Source: Aquatica leii
Taxonomy: Eukaryota > Arthropoda > Insecta > Coleoptera > Lampyridae
Direction of reading: 5' to 3'
NCBI GenBank assembly: GCA_035610365.1
Contig: CM069432.1
Coordinates: 111,123,529 to 111,187,528, forward strand
DNA length: 64,000 bases
The position numbers and the translations under genes are program-made. How positions within the stretch are numbered: position 1 is the stretch's first letter; each line of letters begins with the position of its first letter. Below the pieces are notes generated by a model that saw only the letters and a program-made list of their open reading frames with translations, ran no database searches and was not told where the DNA came from. Of this stretch, positions 1 to 10,911 are shown piece after piece.

Positions 1-475
1 ATAGAATAAAAATAATAAAATTTTGCACGACACGTTAGCGACAATTGCCAAGAATGTTTAAAAGCATTACTATCAGTACTTATTATACTTATTGTATCAG
101 TACAAATAACTGCATTGGTCATATAAACTAAGGTTTTAAACAGTCACCAGACGTACGAAAATTTTACTTTCAATTAGTTTTAATCAACATAACAGTATTG
201 GCCATAAAATTAACTTTTTATTTTTTAGATTTTTTTAAATGTGTAAGATATTTTTGGAATTTATTTTTATATCAATTTAAGTTAATTAGGTTTGATATAA
301 TAAACAATACAAACCAAATAAAAAGTATTAAACCATTTTGTTAATTGTTTCAAACAGAATTTGGCTTGGTAATAAAGATAGCAACTACAGCTTGTAACTT
401 GTTCAAACTCGCATTTATATCATAAAGTATAAGATATCACAATAATTTAGTATAGTATTTTTACTCTTACTTAAA

Positions 476-1000
476 ATGGGTCGAAATAGAGTGAAGTGTG
501 AAATTTCATTCTTAACAAGTGTAAAAGTTTTTTCCGAGAAAATTTTGGAGAAAATTGCTCTAGAAGGCAGAAAAATTATTTCTTCGAAAACAGAACGAAG
601 AAGATTAGTTACTGCAGAATTGATAAAAAGTAATGTGAGGGTCCGATTAGCATTTACTCGGACACACATCAACTGGACAGTGGAACAATGGGAAAGAGTG
701 GTATTCACTGATGAATCTAAATTTAATTTATTTAATAGTGATGATATACAGCATGTACGAAGAGCTGCTGGGAAAAGATTTGATCCAAAGTACATTGTAT
801 CAACAGTAAAACATGATGGAAACTTTTTCGGCATATGATAATGGGACCATTTAATAGTATTGAAGGTCTCAATAATACAAGTAAAAGATACTTTTAAAAA
901 CATCATGGAACCATATGCCGAAGAATATATTTCTATTAAATACATTTTCAACATCACAATGGTCGAACCATGCTTTGAAATCATAGGGTGTTACGTCTAA
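476..1000 (+). pseudogene. Tc1-like transposase fragment (left arm)
   Basis: Remnant of a Tc1/mariner-superfamily DDE transposase, the nuclear enzyme that cuts and pastes its element. An open stretch of 120 codons (476-838) starts at ATG. Its first half is a short N-terminal remnant. Its second half has the recognisable Tc1 signature NWTVEQWERVVFTDESKFNL, which includes the first catalytic Asp in FTDESKF, followed by RFDPKYIVSTVKH. After the stop at 836-838 the homology continues in other frames (GP..SIEG, MEPYAEEY) to about 1000. The region that should hold the second Asp (family FQQDN) reads FNITM, so it is lost. Most of the DNA-binding N-terminus is also missing. The gene is dead. Confidence 0.8.
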
Positions 1001-2054
1001 GTTAAAATGTTTATAACAGGTTTAAAAAGTTATCATTAAACTTATTGTCAATATTTTATAATAGAATAAAAGAAATAACTACTAGTAACTTTTTATAATT
1101 TGTTTTGTTCATTAAAATACCTGGAATTTTCAAAAGTTGCTATCTATATGGACAATACTGCATGTAAAATGTAATGCTGATTTAACTAAAATTAGTACTT
1201 TGCTTTTAACAATTTTATATTGAATTGATGAAAATAAACTAATTAATGTATACGAACGCAACTCTGACTGTTATCTCTTTCTTGTGTAGTCATAATCACT
1301 TATCTACATTTTGCTGGGTTCGTGTGCGTACGGTGACCAACACGAAATAGTTTGATTGAATTAATTTGTTTTTTATCATTTTATAAAAAAGTTTAGTTAT
1401 GTCGAATTCTAAGTATAATTTTTTGAAATAATGAAAATTGAACATTGAAAACTTGATCAACTGTTGATTTATGACTTGCATGTTCCTCTTATGTTTATTA
1501 TTTTTAGAAAAACATTTTATGTTTTTAATGTGATATTATTTTTTCAATTTAAAATCATTATTTGCGGTTCCAAAATTTTAGCTTTGTGTACTATAACCTC
1601 TTTATGCTTTTTGTAAATTAGAAAGATAAACAACGGGAAAAATCCTTATATAGTGTACGATAATTTCGTAACGTCTCGACGATAATTTGTTGTGAGATAT
1701 CTGCCAACGCTGGTTTTAAATTGAAGAACGTTTAGATTAGAAAACAAACTTTGCTAGAACTTTTCCGATAAACGAAGGAGCGCCATAAATTTTACTTTGT
1801 CCAGAGCGCTAAATATGTAGCTACGCCACTATGTCGAGATACATAACATCATCTAAGTCTTTGCAATCGTTATCGCTTTACAACGGAAATAGGCAAATTT
1901 AGGATCGACTGCGCCCTAGACCGTGTCTGATATGGCGCCTTGTTTGCCATGATTAGAAATGAAATATCTTATATATGAATAATAAAAATATATTCTTTTG
2001 AGATTTAATAATTCCAAAATGCGGTACTGAAATTTTTCTCTCCAGAAAAAGATT
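1001..2054. other. Gene-free part of left arm
   Basis: AT-rich DNA shared with the right arm (about 12250-13290 reversed). I see no coding signal. The stretch at about 1857-1945 (mirror 12340-12412) probably contains one end of the decayed hAT element, because it has a CCTAG-centred motif resembling the one near 10955. Confidence 0.5.
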
Positions 2055-2655
2055 CTCTTTCATTTCATCATTCATTATCAATCAACTGGGGATTTCTAAA
2101 GTTTCTTACTAGCAGCATTGAAACGATCTAAAATTACTTTTCAAACAATGACCAAAATTGCTGTTTCTAAATGTTTTTGCAGTCCAGCAGCTTTAGATCA
2201 TGTGTTCGGTTTTTCCTGTATTTTATGGAATAAAGCCCACTCTTTTTCTAAAGCATAAAATGCATCATTTTAAGCAGGCCAACAATTTGAGTAAAACCCA
2301 TAACCTTTAGACTTGTACGTTACATCACTATCTCCCAACGATGTGTAGATATAGTGAATAAATTATATAGTTTTTGCAAGGTAGCAAAAAAATTAGCTGC
2401 GTCAGATACCGATTCAGCTACACAAGTTTTTAGTAAATTTAAGAAATATGCAGCGCACGGAACGTAATCTAAGAATTAATTGTTTTAATTCATGTCTAAA
2501 GTCCTGCATATGCACCTGACATATTGCTAGCATTGTCATAAGATTGACCACGACAGTTCTTTATGTCAAGATCATTTCTTTAAAAGGCATTTCAAACAGC
2601 GTTCTCAATATCTTTAGCTTTATGACCACTGTTTGGTATAAATTAAAATCTCTCT
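2055..2655 (-). pseudogene. hAT (ZMYM1-like) transposase remnant, left arm
   Basis: Reverse complement of 11625-12230 in the right arm, where the coding signal is easier to read. On the minus strand it includes the DUF4371-type signature DIKNCRGQSYDNASNMSG and, further on, LYNFFTISTHRWEI. It stops abruptly at about 2655, where it meets the truncated Tigger element. The 5' part of the hAT present in the other arm is missing here, apparently deleted together with the Tigger left end. There are many stops and no intact frame. Confidence 0.7.
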
Positions 2656-2753
2656 TTTGTTCTTATTTCTGAGTAATTCATTACTGATTACTAAATATCC
2701 TAATTTTGCAAAAGTTTTATGTCATTTTTGACGATATTATTAGTGCAGTTTAA

Positions 2754-4305
2754 ATGGCGAGTAAAAAAGTGTACAGAGAATTGAACTTACAAGAAAAACA
2801 AAAAGTGTTAGAGTTTTTACAAAACCACAGTGAAAGGAAAACTGCAGAACATTTTGGTATTAGCAAAACAACTGTAAATAACATTAAGAAAAGAAAGGCA
2901 GAATACCAACAACGATATGAGCAAGATGCTTTAGAATCCTTTAGAAAACGACGATTAACAGAATTTCAAGTCATAAACCGATTAACGTTAAGTTGGTTTT
3001 TAAAAATGCGTAGTGTAAACGCACGAATTTCTGGTCCGATGTTACAAGAGGTTGCTTTAAAATTTGCTTAAGAAGAGCAATTGGTAAATTTTAAAGCGTC
3101 GTCGGGATGGCTAGATTCATTTAAAAAACGAAACAACATTTCTCAAAAAAGTTTAAGTGGAGACTCAAACGAAATCGACCCTACGATAGTTACAGATTTA
3201 AATTAAACCAAAAGACATTTTCAATGCTGACGAGTGTGGATTATTTTACAAAGCCATGCCAGATCGCAGTTTGACAATAAAAGGAGATCCCTGCAAGAGT
3301 GGGAAAATGTCAAAAGAACGTTTAACCGTTATGTTGTCCTCAAGTATGACAGGTGAAAAATTAAAACCATTAGTAATTGGCAAAACGATGAAGCCAAGAT
3401 GTTTTAAGAATATAAAAATTGACAAGCTTCCCGTATCATGGCGATCTAACAAGAAATCGTGTATGACATCTGAATTATTTTGCGACTGGTTACAACAAGT
3501 CAATATTAATATGAGGAAACAAAGAGAAACATACTGATGATTGTGGATAATTGTCCAGCACATCCACAACTTTCAAATTTAAGTAACGTAACTCTGAAGT
3601 TTTTACCACCAAATACAACTGCTTTGCTTCAACCATTAGACCAGGGAATAATTAAAAATTTTAAAGCGTTTTACAGAAAATTATTGCTTTCTGAAGTGAT
3701 CGCTAAATGTGAGTCAGGAGATTTGAAATCCGTTACGGAAATTGCAGTCAAAGTTAACGTTCTGGATGCGGTTATGTGGGTGGCAGAAGCGTGGCAACAA
3801 GTGAAAGAAGAAACAATTGTGAAATGTTTCAAAAAGCAGGTTTTGCATTTGAAGAATTAGAAAGCGAGCCTGGTGAAGTTACTTCATCTGAAGAATCGTT
3901 TCTACCACAATTTAACAACTTTGATATGGATACTTTTTAGAATGCGATAAAAATTCTTCTGTATTTCAAGAATTCAATGCTGAAGAGGTTTTTAAAATGG
4001 TTTTGGAAGACCAATCAAAAAATAAGTTGCAAGACCATGAACTTAGTAATAGTGATGGCGATACTGATAACAGTCCATCCGCTGTAGTTACCACTGAAAA
4101 TGAAATAACCTTTGAAACTGCCTCCAGTATGTTAAATCAGTTAACCAACTTCGCTGTTCAGAACTGTCCTGAAATATTGACGCACTTATATACTGTTAAA
4201 AATAAAGTTAACGAACGAATTTGTGCTAAACAAAATAACCTTAAGCAAACTACCTTGTTGGATTTTTTAAACACTAATTGTTTATATGTACTTAATTATT
4301 CTTAA
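2754..4305 (+). pseudogene. Tigger-type transposase (CENP-B/DDE_1), disrupted
   Basis: Homologue of the pogo/Tigger transposases related to CENP-B. From the ATG at 2754 the order is: psq/CENP-B N-terminal helix-turn-helix (ELNLQEKQKVLEF, KTAEHFGISKTTVNNIKK), second HTH (GWLDSFKKRNNIS), DDE_1 core with first Asp in FNADECGLFYKAMPDRS (about 3222), second Asp in IVDNCPAHP (about 3541), third acidic position in LQPLDQGIIKNFK (about 3630), then an acidic tail ending at 4305. Breaks: TAA after LKFA (3069-3071), a frameshift after DPTIVTDLN (about 3205), a stop just before the second Asp (3535), and a frameshift near 3840-3940. About 500 codons in total, close to full family length. All three acidic residues survive, so the decay is moderate. 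Confidence 0.9.
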
Positions 4306-4439
4306 ATATTGATGTGTTTTTGTTGGATAATACATACGTATCTATATAATTATTTTGTTTTATTCTACTTGTTCTATACATTTCTTCAGATTGATAATAA
4401 TACAAAGTAAGAAAGTGTTGATTTCTAAATTTTAGTGTC

Positions 4440-4529
4440 TAAAACATTATTCCTTGTAAAATGACCACCTGCTTAAAGTGACCATTGTGTGATGGTCCCA
4501 AAGGTGGTCAATTTACACAGGTTTTACTG
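4440..4529. repeat. Tigger right terminal region with nested palindromes
   Basis: This end holds GACCACCT and AGGTGGTC as inverted partners around a smaller GACCAT/ATGGTC pair, and closes with ACAGGTTTTACTG. Transposase-binding subterminal repeats of this kind are usual in Tigger elements. The opposite terminus is absent, so this copy could not be excised as a unit. Confidence 0.75.
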
Positions 4530-4531
4530 TA

Positions 4532-6882
4532 GTAGAAATGAAAAAATTATATAAGAAATAAAAGAAACGTAAATTACATAGAATATAAAAGACAACGAGC
4601 AAAAGTAATATCACCTGAGCTCCCCTTGTTAAAGGTCCCAATTTTTTTGGTGAAACAAGATTTAATATACAAACTTTTGACGCAAAAATTTAATCAACAC
4701 GAGAATTACTTTTCGAGTGATTAGTTTCTCAAAATTGGATTCAAATATTGAAATACAGTGTATATATGAGCTTATCTGCAAGTGATTTCAAAAAGTACGG
4801 TACGGCAATATGCAATTTTATAGGCGGTTTCACCTTCATCCTAAATTATTTTCGTCAAAAGAAATCATAACTAAGTACTTCTGTAAATTTATTTTCATTT
4901 AGTTTGCATATCTCTGTTTAACACTTGGTAATTTGCTATCATTTCTTTCTAGTCAGATTATGTTTATGACACAAGATAAGCAGTAATAAACTTAAGATAA
5001 ACAGCTAACACTATGCGATGAATTGGCAATGTCGAAATAAAAATATTTTTGATCATTTTAAGACATCCTGCTTTTTAATATTCCAACAATTTTATTTAAA
5101 AAGATATAAACTTAAACATGATTTCTTATTTTACATGAAAAGTATTTGTATTGCGAATTACAAAAAATTATTGATTATTAATTTGTCTTTATATACAATA
5201 AATACGTTCATATGATTGTAAGTACACAAAAATATGTTTAATTTAAATTTTACTTTTTCCTTTAAAAGAGCAGAGGTAATAAAATTATGAATAATCAAAT
5301 TGTTTATACAATCAGCACGTAGGTACTATAATGGTATGCATACGGCCGTCAAATTGTTCTCCGAATCAACTTCGTTACAACTAGAGAAGATAACTTTTAC
5401 ATATATAATAAAATAATCTCACACTACAAAAAATGCACTTTTTAAATTGTTACAAAATTTGCGGTTCTTGTCTACGTCTTACATATTTATTGGCATGAAA
5501 AATTCGAATTTTCGATAAGTTTGTTTTGGTGCATCTTGAGATTCGAGTTATCGAGATTTGACTATGTTCATTTTAAATTTTAATAAAAAAATGATGAATG
5601 TTATGATTATAAAATGCATAAGTAAATTCGAATATAAAACAGGTGGACACAGCATGATTTAAGCATTTGCAATCGTTATCGCTTCACAAGGAATCCTCCG
5701 AGCAAGGTTTCTTTACCGTCATCAAAACCACGCGGCTTGATGGCGTGCACTCGATTAATTGTACTTTTTTTTCATAATTTTAAGTTGTGGCCCTCAACTT
5801 ACGATTAACGTTTTTATTTATTTACATGACGACATATTATAAATAAACTAAAAGATATTGCTATTTATATCGCCTTACCAAGAAAAACAAAAAAAAAACA
5901 AAACGATGAGTCAAGAATTAAAAAAGAAGCGCAAATTAAGAATAGCAAATAAGAAAAATATAGGAAGTAAAACAACCATAAATTACGAAGAATATAAAAG
6001 ACAACGACTAGCGTGCAAATCAATAAGGTCATATTTGCATTTTTTTTTGAGCAAAAGTGATTTTCATGTAGCAGGGTATTTTTTTTGTAAAACTGCATTA
6101 AGTGATATGTGGGTATAAAGTGAAGTAAATACTTGACTTGTGTTTTTCAACTACAAATGTTTGTCATTCAGTCAGAAAAATGTAGATACGACTTTTCTCC
6201 TTTCTGATAAATAACTACTTAAGAAATTCCTTACTATGAAATAAAGAATAATATTAATAGAATCAAAATTGATGTAACCTTAAAACGTTTTTTAAATTAT
6301 TCATGTATGTAATTTAATGTAAATAAAAGTTTCTCAAAACAGCGAGTTATTAGAAAAACGAATTAAGAAAAAGTTTCTTATAAAATTCAAGTAATAAGGG
6401 CAAAATATTTTACTATTGATAATTAAAATTACTTTTTTGCTAGGTGCATAATTTCTTGTGTTGTGTGTAGTTATGCAGTTACCTTATTAGCAATACAATA
6501 TACAATATCTTGTATTTTTGTGAGTTTCCGAAAAGACTAAAAAAAATATTTTATTCCAAATTTCCTTATTGATTTTTGTATATACATATGTACCTACTAG
6601 CGCGCCGTAAATTATATTGCTAGTAAACTTTCCCGTGTAGAACTGAAAATCTTTGAGGTTGCTACAATCTCCGTTCATATTACATTAATTATTAAAAATT
6701 TATATGCAGCGACATCTGCCACACATCTATGGTGTTACATAACCGCCGCTAGATGTGGCTGTAATCGTAAGCTTGTACTCATTAGGAAATAGCAGCACAC
6801 TATGAGGATATCCTCGTAGTCTGAAGCGTAGCTTCATAGTTATACGCGATACAAATGAAAGTATCCTCGTAGTAGCGTCTCT

Positions 6883-6888
<6 letters not shown>
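4532..6888. other. Gene-free inner part of left arm
   Basis: AT-rich DNA mirrored in 8329-10680. It contains two diverged direct copies of a roughly 300-bp segment (around 4545-4620 and 5700-6040; see the right-arm entries at 9170 and 10590). Near the loop at about 6800-6885 are short imperfect hairpins, such as CTATGAGGATATCCTCGTAG and CTGAAGCGTAGCTTCATAG. No gene is recognisable. An 86-codon frame at 5858-6118 encodes a lysine/arginine-rich start (MSQELKKKRKLRIANKK) then YEEYKRQRLA, which recurs in decayed form at about 4570-4600 (IEYKRQRAK). It might be the first exon of an unknown element. Confidence 0.6.

Positions 6889-6926
<38 letters not shown>
6889..6926. repeat. (AT)n microsatellite at left loop boundary
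   Basis: About 38 bp of alternating AT directly between the arm sequence (ending CTACAA) and the first codons of the Penelope-like reading frame, which stays open into the tract. Confidence 0.98.
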
Positions 6927-6934
<8 letters not shown>

Positions 6935-8135
6935 CCATAAACCTCAAAAATTCATATTAGATTTAGCTGAACATTGTTTAAAAAATACATATTTTATTTA
7001 CAATGGACAACGATATAAACAAGTTAAAGGAGCACCTATGGGTTCACCTCTTTCTCCTGTTGTAGCCAACATTTTTATGGATGACTTAGAAACCACAGCT
7101 TTAAATTCGGCATTAATGAAACCAAAATTATGGCTACGGTATGTAGATGACACATTTGTAATATGGCCTCATGGTAAAAGAGAACTTAATAGATTTTTAG
7201 AACATTTAAATATTCAAAATGATTCAATACGTGTTACAATGGAAATTGAACAAAATCGACAGTTACCTTTTTTAGACGTTCTTATAAAAAGAGAAAATAA
7301 TCAAATTAGTTATACGGTATATAGAAAAGCTACTCACACAAACCGATATCTTAATGCAAAATCACACCATCATCCAGTCCAACTAGCTTCAGTAATTAAT
7401 ACGTTAGTTACAAGATCTAAACGTTTAACGGATAAACAACATCTTCCAACAGAACTTAATTATTTAAAAAATGTTCTTAAAAATAATGGATATTCGGATA
7501 AACTAATAATGAAGGCTATTAAAAAACCATTAACCGAAACTAATTTACAAACGCAAAATGAAACTCCTATAAGAAAAGCATTCTTACCATATATTAAGAA
7601 CGTTACAGATAGAATTAGTAAAATACTGTTACGCCACGACATTAAAACAGTATTTACTACTCATAAGAAAATCAGCTGTTTATTAAGGTCTGCTAAAGAA
7701 TGCCTCTCTCTCGAGTCTCAAGGGGTATATGAAATTCCGTGTGATACCTGCAAAAGATCTTATGTAGGACAAACAAACAGACGAATAGCAGCAAGAGTAG
7801 AAGAACATAAAAATGCTGTTAGACAAGGACTTTCTTCATCTTCATTAGCTCAGCATGTCATAGAAACAGGACATATAATCAATTTCAATAACACCAAAGT
7901 TCTTGCAAGTGTCGAACACTTATGGTCTAGAGTAGCTAGAGAGGCAATAGAAATCGAAAAACGACCAAATAGTTTAAACAAAAGAGACGATAGCAGTAGA
8001 TTGCCTAAAGTGTGGAAAACAGTGCTTCCATGTATAATAAAGGAAACAAACGTACCGGAACCTACAGTTGTTAGAAATTGTTATATAAATCAAGTACGAC
8101 ATCGACCGGTGACAAGAAATCAAAGTAGACATTGA
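6927..8135 (+). CDS. Penelope-like RT/GIY-YIG polyprotein, 5' partial
   Basis: Reverse transcriptase fused to a GIY-YIG endonuclease, which nicks target DNA and primes cDNA synthesis from it. The frame is open from the (AT)n tract. The ATG at 7038 is internal: upstream codons already give conserved RT sequence (LDLAEHCLKNTYFIYNGQRY). Visible motifs are GAPMGSPLSPVVANIFMDDL, the catalytic WLRYVDDTF (about 7135), QLPFLDVLI and the thumb-like YRKATHTNRYL. The C-terminal GIY-YIG domain has GVYEIPC (GIY form), CKRSYVGQTNRRIAARVEEH (YIG form with conserved Arg), a possible Cys/His zinc site (CDTC, then EEH and AQH), and a late LWSRVAREAIEIEK that should hold the catalytic Glu. About 402 codons remain of a usual 700 or more. 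There are no stops or frameshifts. Catalysis by this copy alone is unlikely because the N-terminal RT motifs are gone. Confidence 0.93.
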
Positions 8136-8182
8136 CGTATTAGTTTTTTAGTTTAATGTTATAGTTTGAGTTCACTTTAATT

Positions 8183-8226
8183 TGTGCTTGAAAATGGTAA
8201 GTGTGATCTTACCGAAACGTAGCACA
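8183..8226 (+). ncRNA. Degenerate hammerhead-ribozyme-like motif in PLE tail
   Basis: Just after the PLE stop codon the layout is: TGTGC (8183-8187), a core segment TTGAAAA in the CUGAUGA position (4 of 7 match), a perfect 6-bp stem GGTAAG (8196-8201) with CTTACC (8208-8213), then GAAA, CGTA, and GCACA (8222-8226) closing stem I on TGTGC. This is the order of the minimal type I hammerheads described in Penelope-like elements, with a very short stem III. The first core box is mutated, so self-cleavage is doubtful. The stems and the GAAAC box are seen directly; the ribozyme identity is inferred. Confidence 0.5.
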
Positions 8227-8283
8227 TAAAGTAATTTTAATAAAAATACACGAGCTTTAATCCGAAAAAATTATTTAAAATGA

Positions 8284-8284
8284 A

Positions 8285-8328
<44 letters not shown>
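8284..8328. repeat. (TA)n microsatellite at right loop boundary
   Basis: About 45 bp of alternating TA with one G interruption, between the Penelope-like tail and the right arm, which starts TTTGTAGAGACGCT. It mirrors the tract at 6889-6926. The simplest reading is that the element entered an (AT)n tract at the palindrome centre. Confidence 0.97.
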
Positions 8329-10589
8329 TGTAGAGACGCTACTACGAGGATATTTTCATTTGTATCGCGTATAACTATGAAGCTACGCTTCAGACTACGA
8401 GGATATCCTCATAGTGTGCTGCTATTTCCTAATGAGTACGAGCTTACGATTACAGCCACATCTAGCGGCGGTTGTGTAACACCATATATGTGTGGTAGAT
8501 GTCGCTGCATATAAATTTTTAATAATTAATGTAATATGAACGGAGATTGTAGCAACCTCAAAGATTTTCAGTTCTACACGGGAAAGTTTACTAGCAATAT
8601 AATTTACGGCGCGCTAGTAGGTACATATGTATATACAAAAATCAATAAGGAAATTTGGAATAAAATATTTTTTTTAGTCTTTTCGGAAACTCACAAAAAT
8701 ACAAGATATTGTATATTGTATTGCTAATAAGGTAACTGCATAACTACACACAATACAAAAAATTATGCACCTAGCAAAAAAGTAATTTTAATTATCAATA
8801 GTAAAATATTTTGCCCTTATTACTTGAATTTTATAAGAAACTTTTTCTTAATTCGTTTTTCTAATAACTCGCTGTTTTGAGAAACTTTTATTTACATTAA
8901 ATTACATACATGAATAATTTAAAAAACGTTTTAAGGTTACATCAATTTTGATTCCATTAATATTATTCTTTATTTCATAGTAAGGAATTTCTTAAGTACT
9001 TATTTATCAGAAAGGAGAAAAGTCGTATCTACATTTTTCTGACTGAATGACAAACATTTGTAGTTGAAAAACACAAGTCAAGTATTTACTTCACTTTATA
9101 CCCACATATCACTTAATGCAGTTTTACAAAAAAAACACCCTGCTACATGAAAATCACTTTTGCTCAAAAAAAATGCAAATATGACCTTATTGATTTGCAC
9201 GCTAGTCGTTGTCTTTTATATTCTCCGTAATTTACGGTTGTTTTACTTCCTATATTTTTCTTATTTGCTATTCTTAATTTGCGCTTCTTTTTTAATTCGT
9301 GACTCATCGTTTTGTTTTTTTTCTTGTTTTTCTTGGTAAGGCGATATAAATAGCAATATCTTTTAGTTTATTTATAATATGTCGTCATGTAAATAAACAA
9401 AAACGTTAATCGTAAGTTGAGGGCCACAACTTAAAATTATGAAAAAAAAGTACAATTAATCGAGTGCACGCCATCAAGCCGCGTGGTTTTGATGACGGTA
9501 AAGAAACCTTGCTCGGAGGATTCCTTGTAAAGCGATAACGATTGCAAATGCTTAAATCATGCTGTGTCCACGTGTTTTATATTCGAATTTACTTATGCAT
9601 TTTATAATCATAATATTCATCATTTTTTTATTAAAATTTAAAATGAACATAGTCAAATCTCGATAACTCGAATCTCAAGATGCACCAAAACAAAACTTAT
9701 CGAAAATTCGAATTTTCGAATATGTAAGACGTAGGACAAGAACCGCAAATTTTGTAACAATTTAAAAAGTGCATTTTTTGTAGTGTGAGATTATTTTATT
9801 ATATATGTAAAAGTTATCTTCTCCAGTTGTAACGAAGTTGATTCGGAGAACAATTTGACGGCCGTATGCATACCATTATAGTACCTACGTGCTGATTGTA
9901 TAAACAATTTGATTATTCATAATTTTATTACCTCTGCTCTTTTAAAGGAAAAAGTAAAAAAATTAAATTAAACATATTTTTGTGTACTTACAATCATATG
10001 AACGTATTTATTGTATATAAAGACAAATTAATAATCAATAATTTTTTGTAATTCGCAATACAAATACTTTTCATGTAAAATAAGAAATTATGTTTAAGTT
10101 TATATCTTTTTAAATAAAATTGTTGGAATATTAAAAAGCAGGATGTCTTAAAATGATCAAAAATATTTTTATTTCGACATTGCCAATTCATCGCATAGTG
10201 TTAGCTGTTTATCTTAAGTTTATTACTGCTTATCTTGTGTCATAAACATAATCTGACTAAAAAGAAATGATAGCAAATTACCAAGTGTTAAACAGAGATA
10301 TGCAAACTAAATGAAAATAAATTTACAGAAGTACTTAGTTATGATTTCTTTTGACGAAAATAATTTAGGATGAAGGTGAAACCGCCTATAAAATTGCATA
10401 TTGCCGTACCGTACTTTTTGAAATCACTTGCAGATAAGCTCATATATACACTGTATTTCAATATTTGAATCCAATTTTGAGAAACTAATCACTCGAAAAG
10501 TAATTCTCGTTTTGATTAAATTTTTGCGTCAAAAGTTTTTATATTAAATCTTGTTTCACCAAAAAAATTGGGACCTTTAACAAGGGGAG
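8329..10589. other. Gene-free inner part of right arm
   Basis: Mirror of the left arm's inner part. There is no recognised gene. It includes the internal direct repeat at 9170-9500 and the sequence (about 9600-10330) that recurs, strongly diverged, at 16340-17060. Confidence 0.7.
9170..9500 (+). repeat. Internal direct repeat of the arm, copy 1
   Basis: Resembles 10590-10895 in the same orientation. Shared landmarks are GTTGTCTTTTATATTCT, ATAATATGTCGTCATGTAAA, AATCGTAAGTTGAG and AATTAATCGAGTGCACGC followed by ATCAAGCCGCGTG. The copies are clearly diverged, with indels, so this duplication is much older than the palindrome. On the minus strand it includes the start of the basic 86-codon frame described for 4532-6888. 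Confidence 0.7.
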
Positions 10590-10895
10590 CTCAGGTGATA
10601 TTACTTTTGCTCGTTGTCTTTTATATTCTATGTAATTTACGTTTCTTTTATTTCTTATATAATTTTTTCATTTCTACTATTTATTTTGCACTTCTTTTTT
10701 AACTTCTTGAGTAATCGCTTTTTTTTTGTTTTTTTAGACAAAAAAGTACAAATAGCAAAATAATTTAGTTTCCTTATAATATGTCGTCATGTAAATAAAT
10801 AAAAACAATAATCGTAAGTTGAGCGAAAATTATGAAAAGAAAAAAAGTTCAATTAATCGAGTGCACGCTATCAAGCCGCGTGATTTTGCTTCGAA
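10590..10895 (+). repeat. Internal direct repeat of the arm, copy 2
   Basis: Second, diverged copy of 9170-9500. The hAT element that starts near 10912 lies just downstream of it. In the left arm most of this copy was removed with the deletion next to Tigger. Confidence 0.7.
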
Positions 10896-10911
10896 AAAGT
10901 TAACGGATTAT

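Larger units (their letters stand above)
2656..4529 (+). mobile_element. Tigger/pogo DNA transposon, left end lost
   Basis: Contains an almost complete Tigger-type transposase frame and a recognisable right terminus ending in GGTTTTACTG, directly followed by TA (4530-4531), the target dinucleotide of this superfamily. The matching left terminus (CAGTAAAACC) is not present near 2656. The unoccupied site can be read in the right arm, reversed, at about 10680: there an AATAAATA context joins GTAGAAATG directly. The insertion is therefore younger than the palindrome or was lost cleanly from one arm, and a later deletion removed its left end plus about 945 bp of flank. Confidence 0.85.
1..6926 (+). 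repeat. Left arm of giant inverted repeat
   Basis: The first bases of the window read as the exact reverse complement of about 14225-14284, and the match continues inward to the (AT)n tract at 6889-6926. In a 180-bp sample (6301-6480 against about 8735-8910) I counted two mismatches. The arm reaches the window edge, so its true outer end may lie further left. It carries a Tc1-like fossil, part of a hAT fossil and a Tigger element; the Tigger is absent from the other arm. Short ORFs that look conserved between arms (63 aa at 6487-6678 and 65 aa at 5018-5215) are simply duplicated with the arm and resemble nothing known. Confidence 0.95.
6927..8283 (+). mobile_element. 5'-truncated Penelope-like element in palindrome loop
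   Basis: The loop consists of a single Penelope-like retroelement fragment: RT plus GIY-YIG frame, roughly 150 bp of 3' tail with a hammerhead-like hairpin, then (TA)n. The upstream half (the N-terminal RT motifs and any 5' pLTR) is missing, as expected for incomplete target-primed reverse transcription. Unlike nearly everything else in the window, the reading frame is undamaged, so the insertion is relatively young. Confidence 0.9.

Noticed and set aside
7460..7642. Minus-strand frame inside the Penelope-like ORF
   Set aside because: Shadow of the real RT/GIY-YIG frame.
6487..8727. Identical 63-aa frames in both palindrome arms (6487-6678 minus, 8536-8727 plus)
   Set aside because: Identity is explained by the arm duplication itself. 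The composition is random-like and there is no family resemblance.
5018..10191. Nearly identical 65-aa frames at 5018-5215 (plus) and 9994-10191 (minus)
   Set aside because: Same reason: mirrored by the palindrome. The diverged outside copy near 16.8 kb does not keep the frame.
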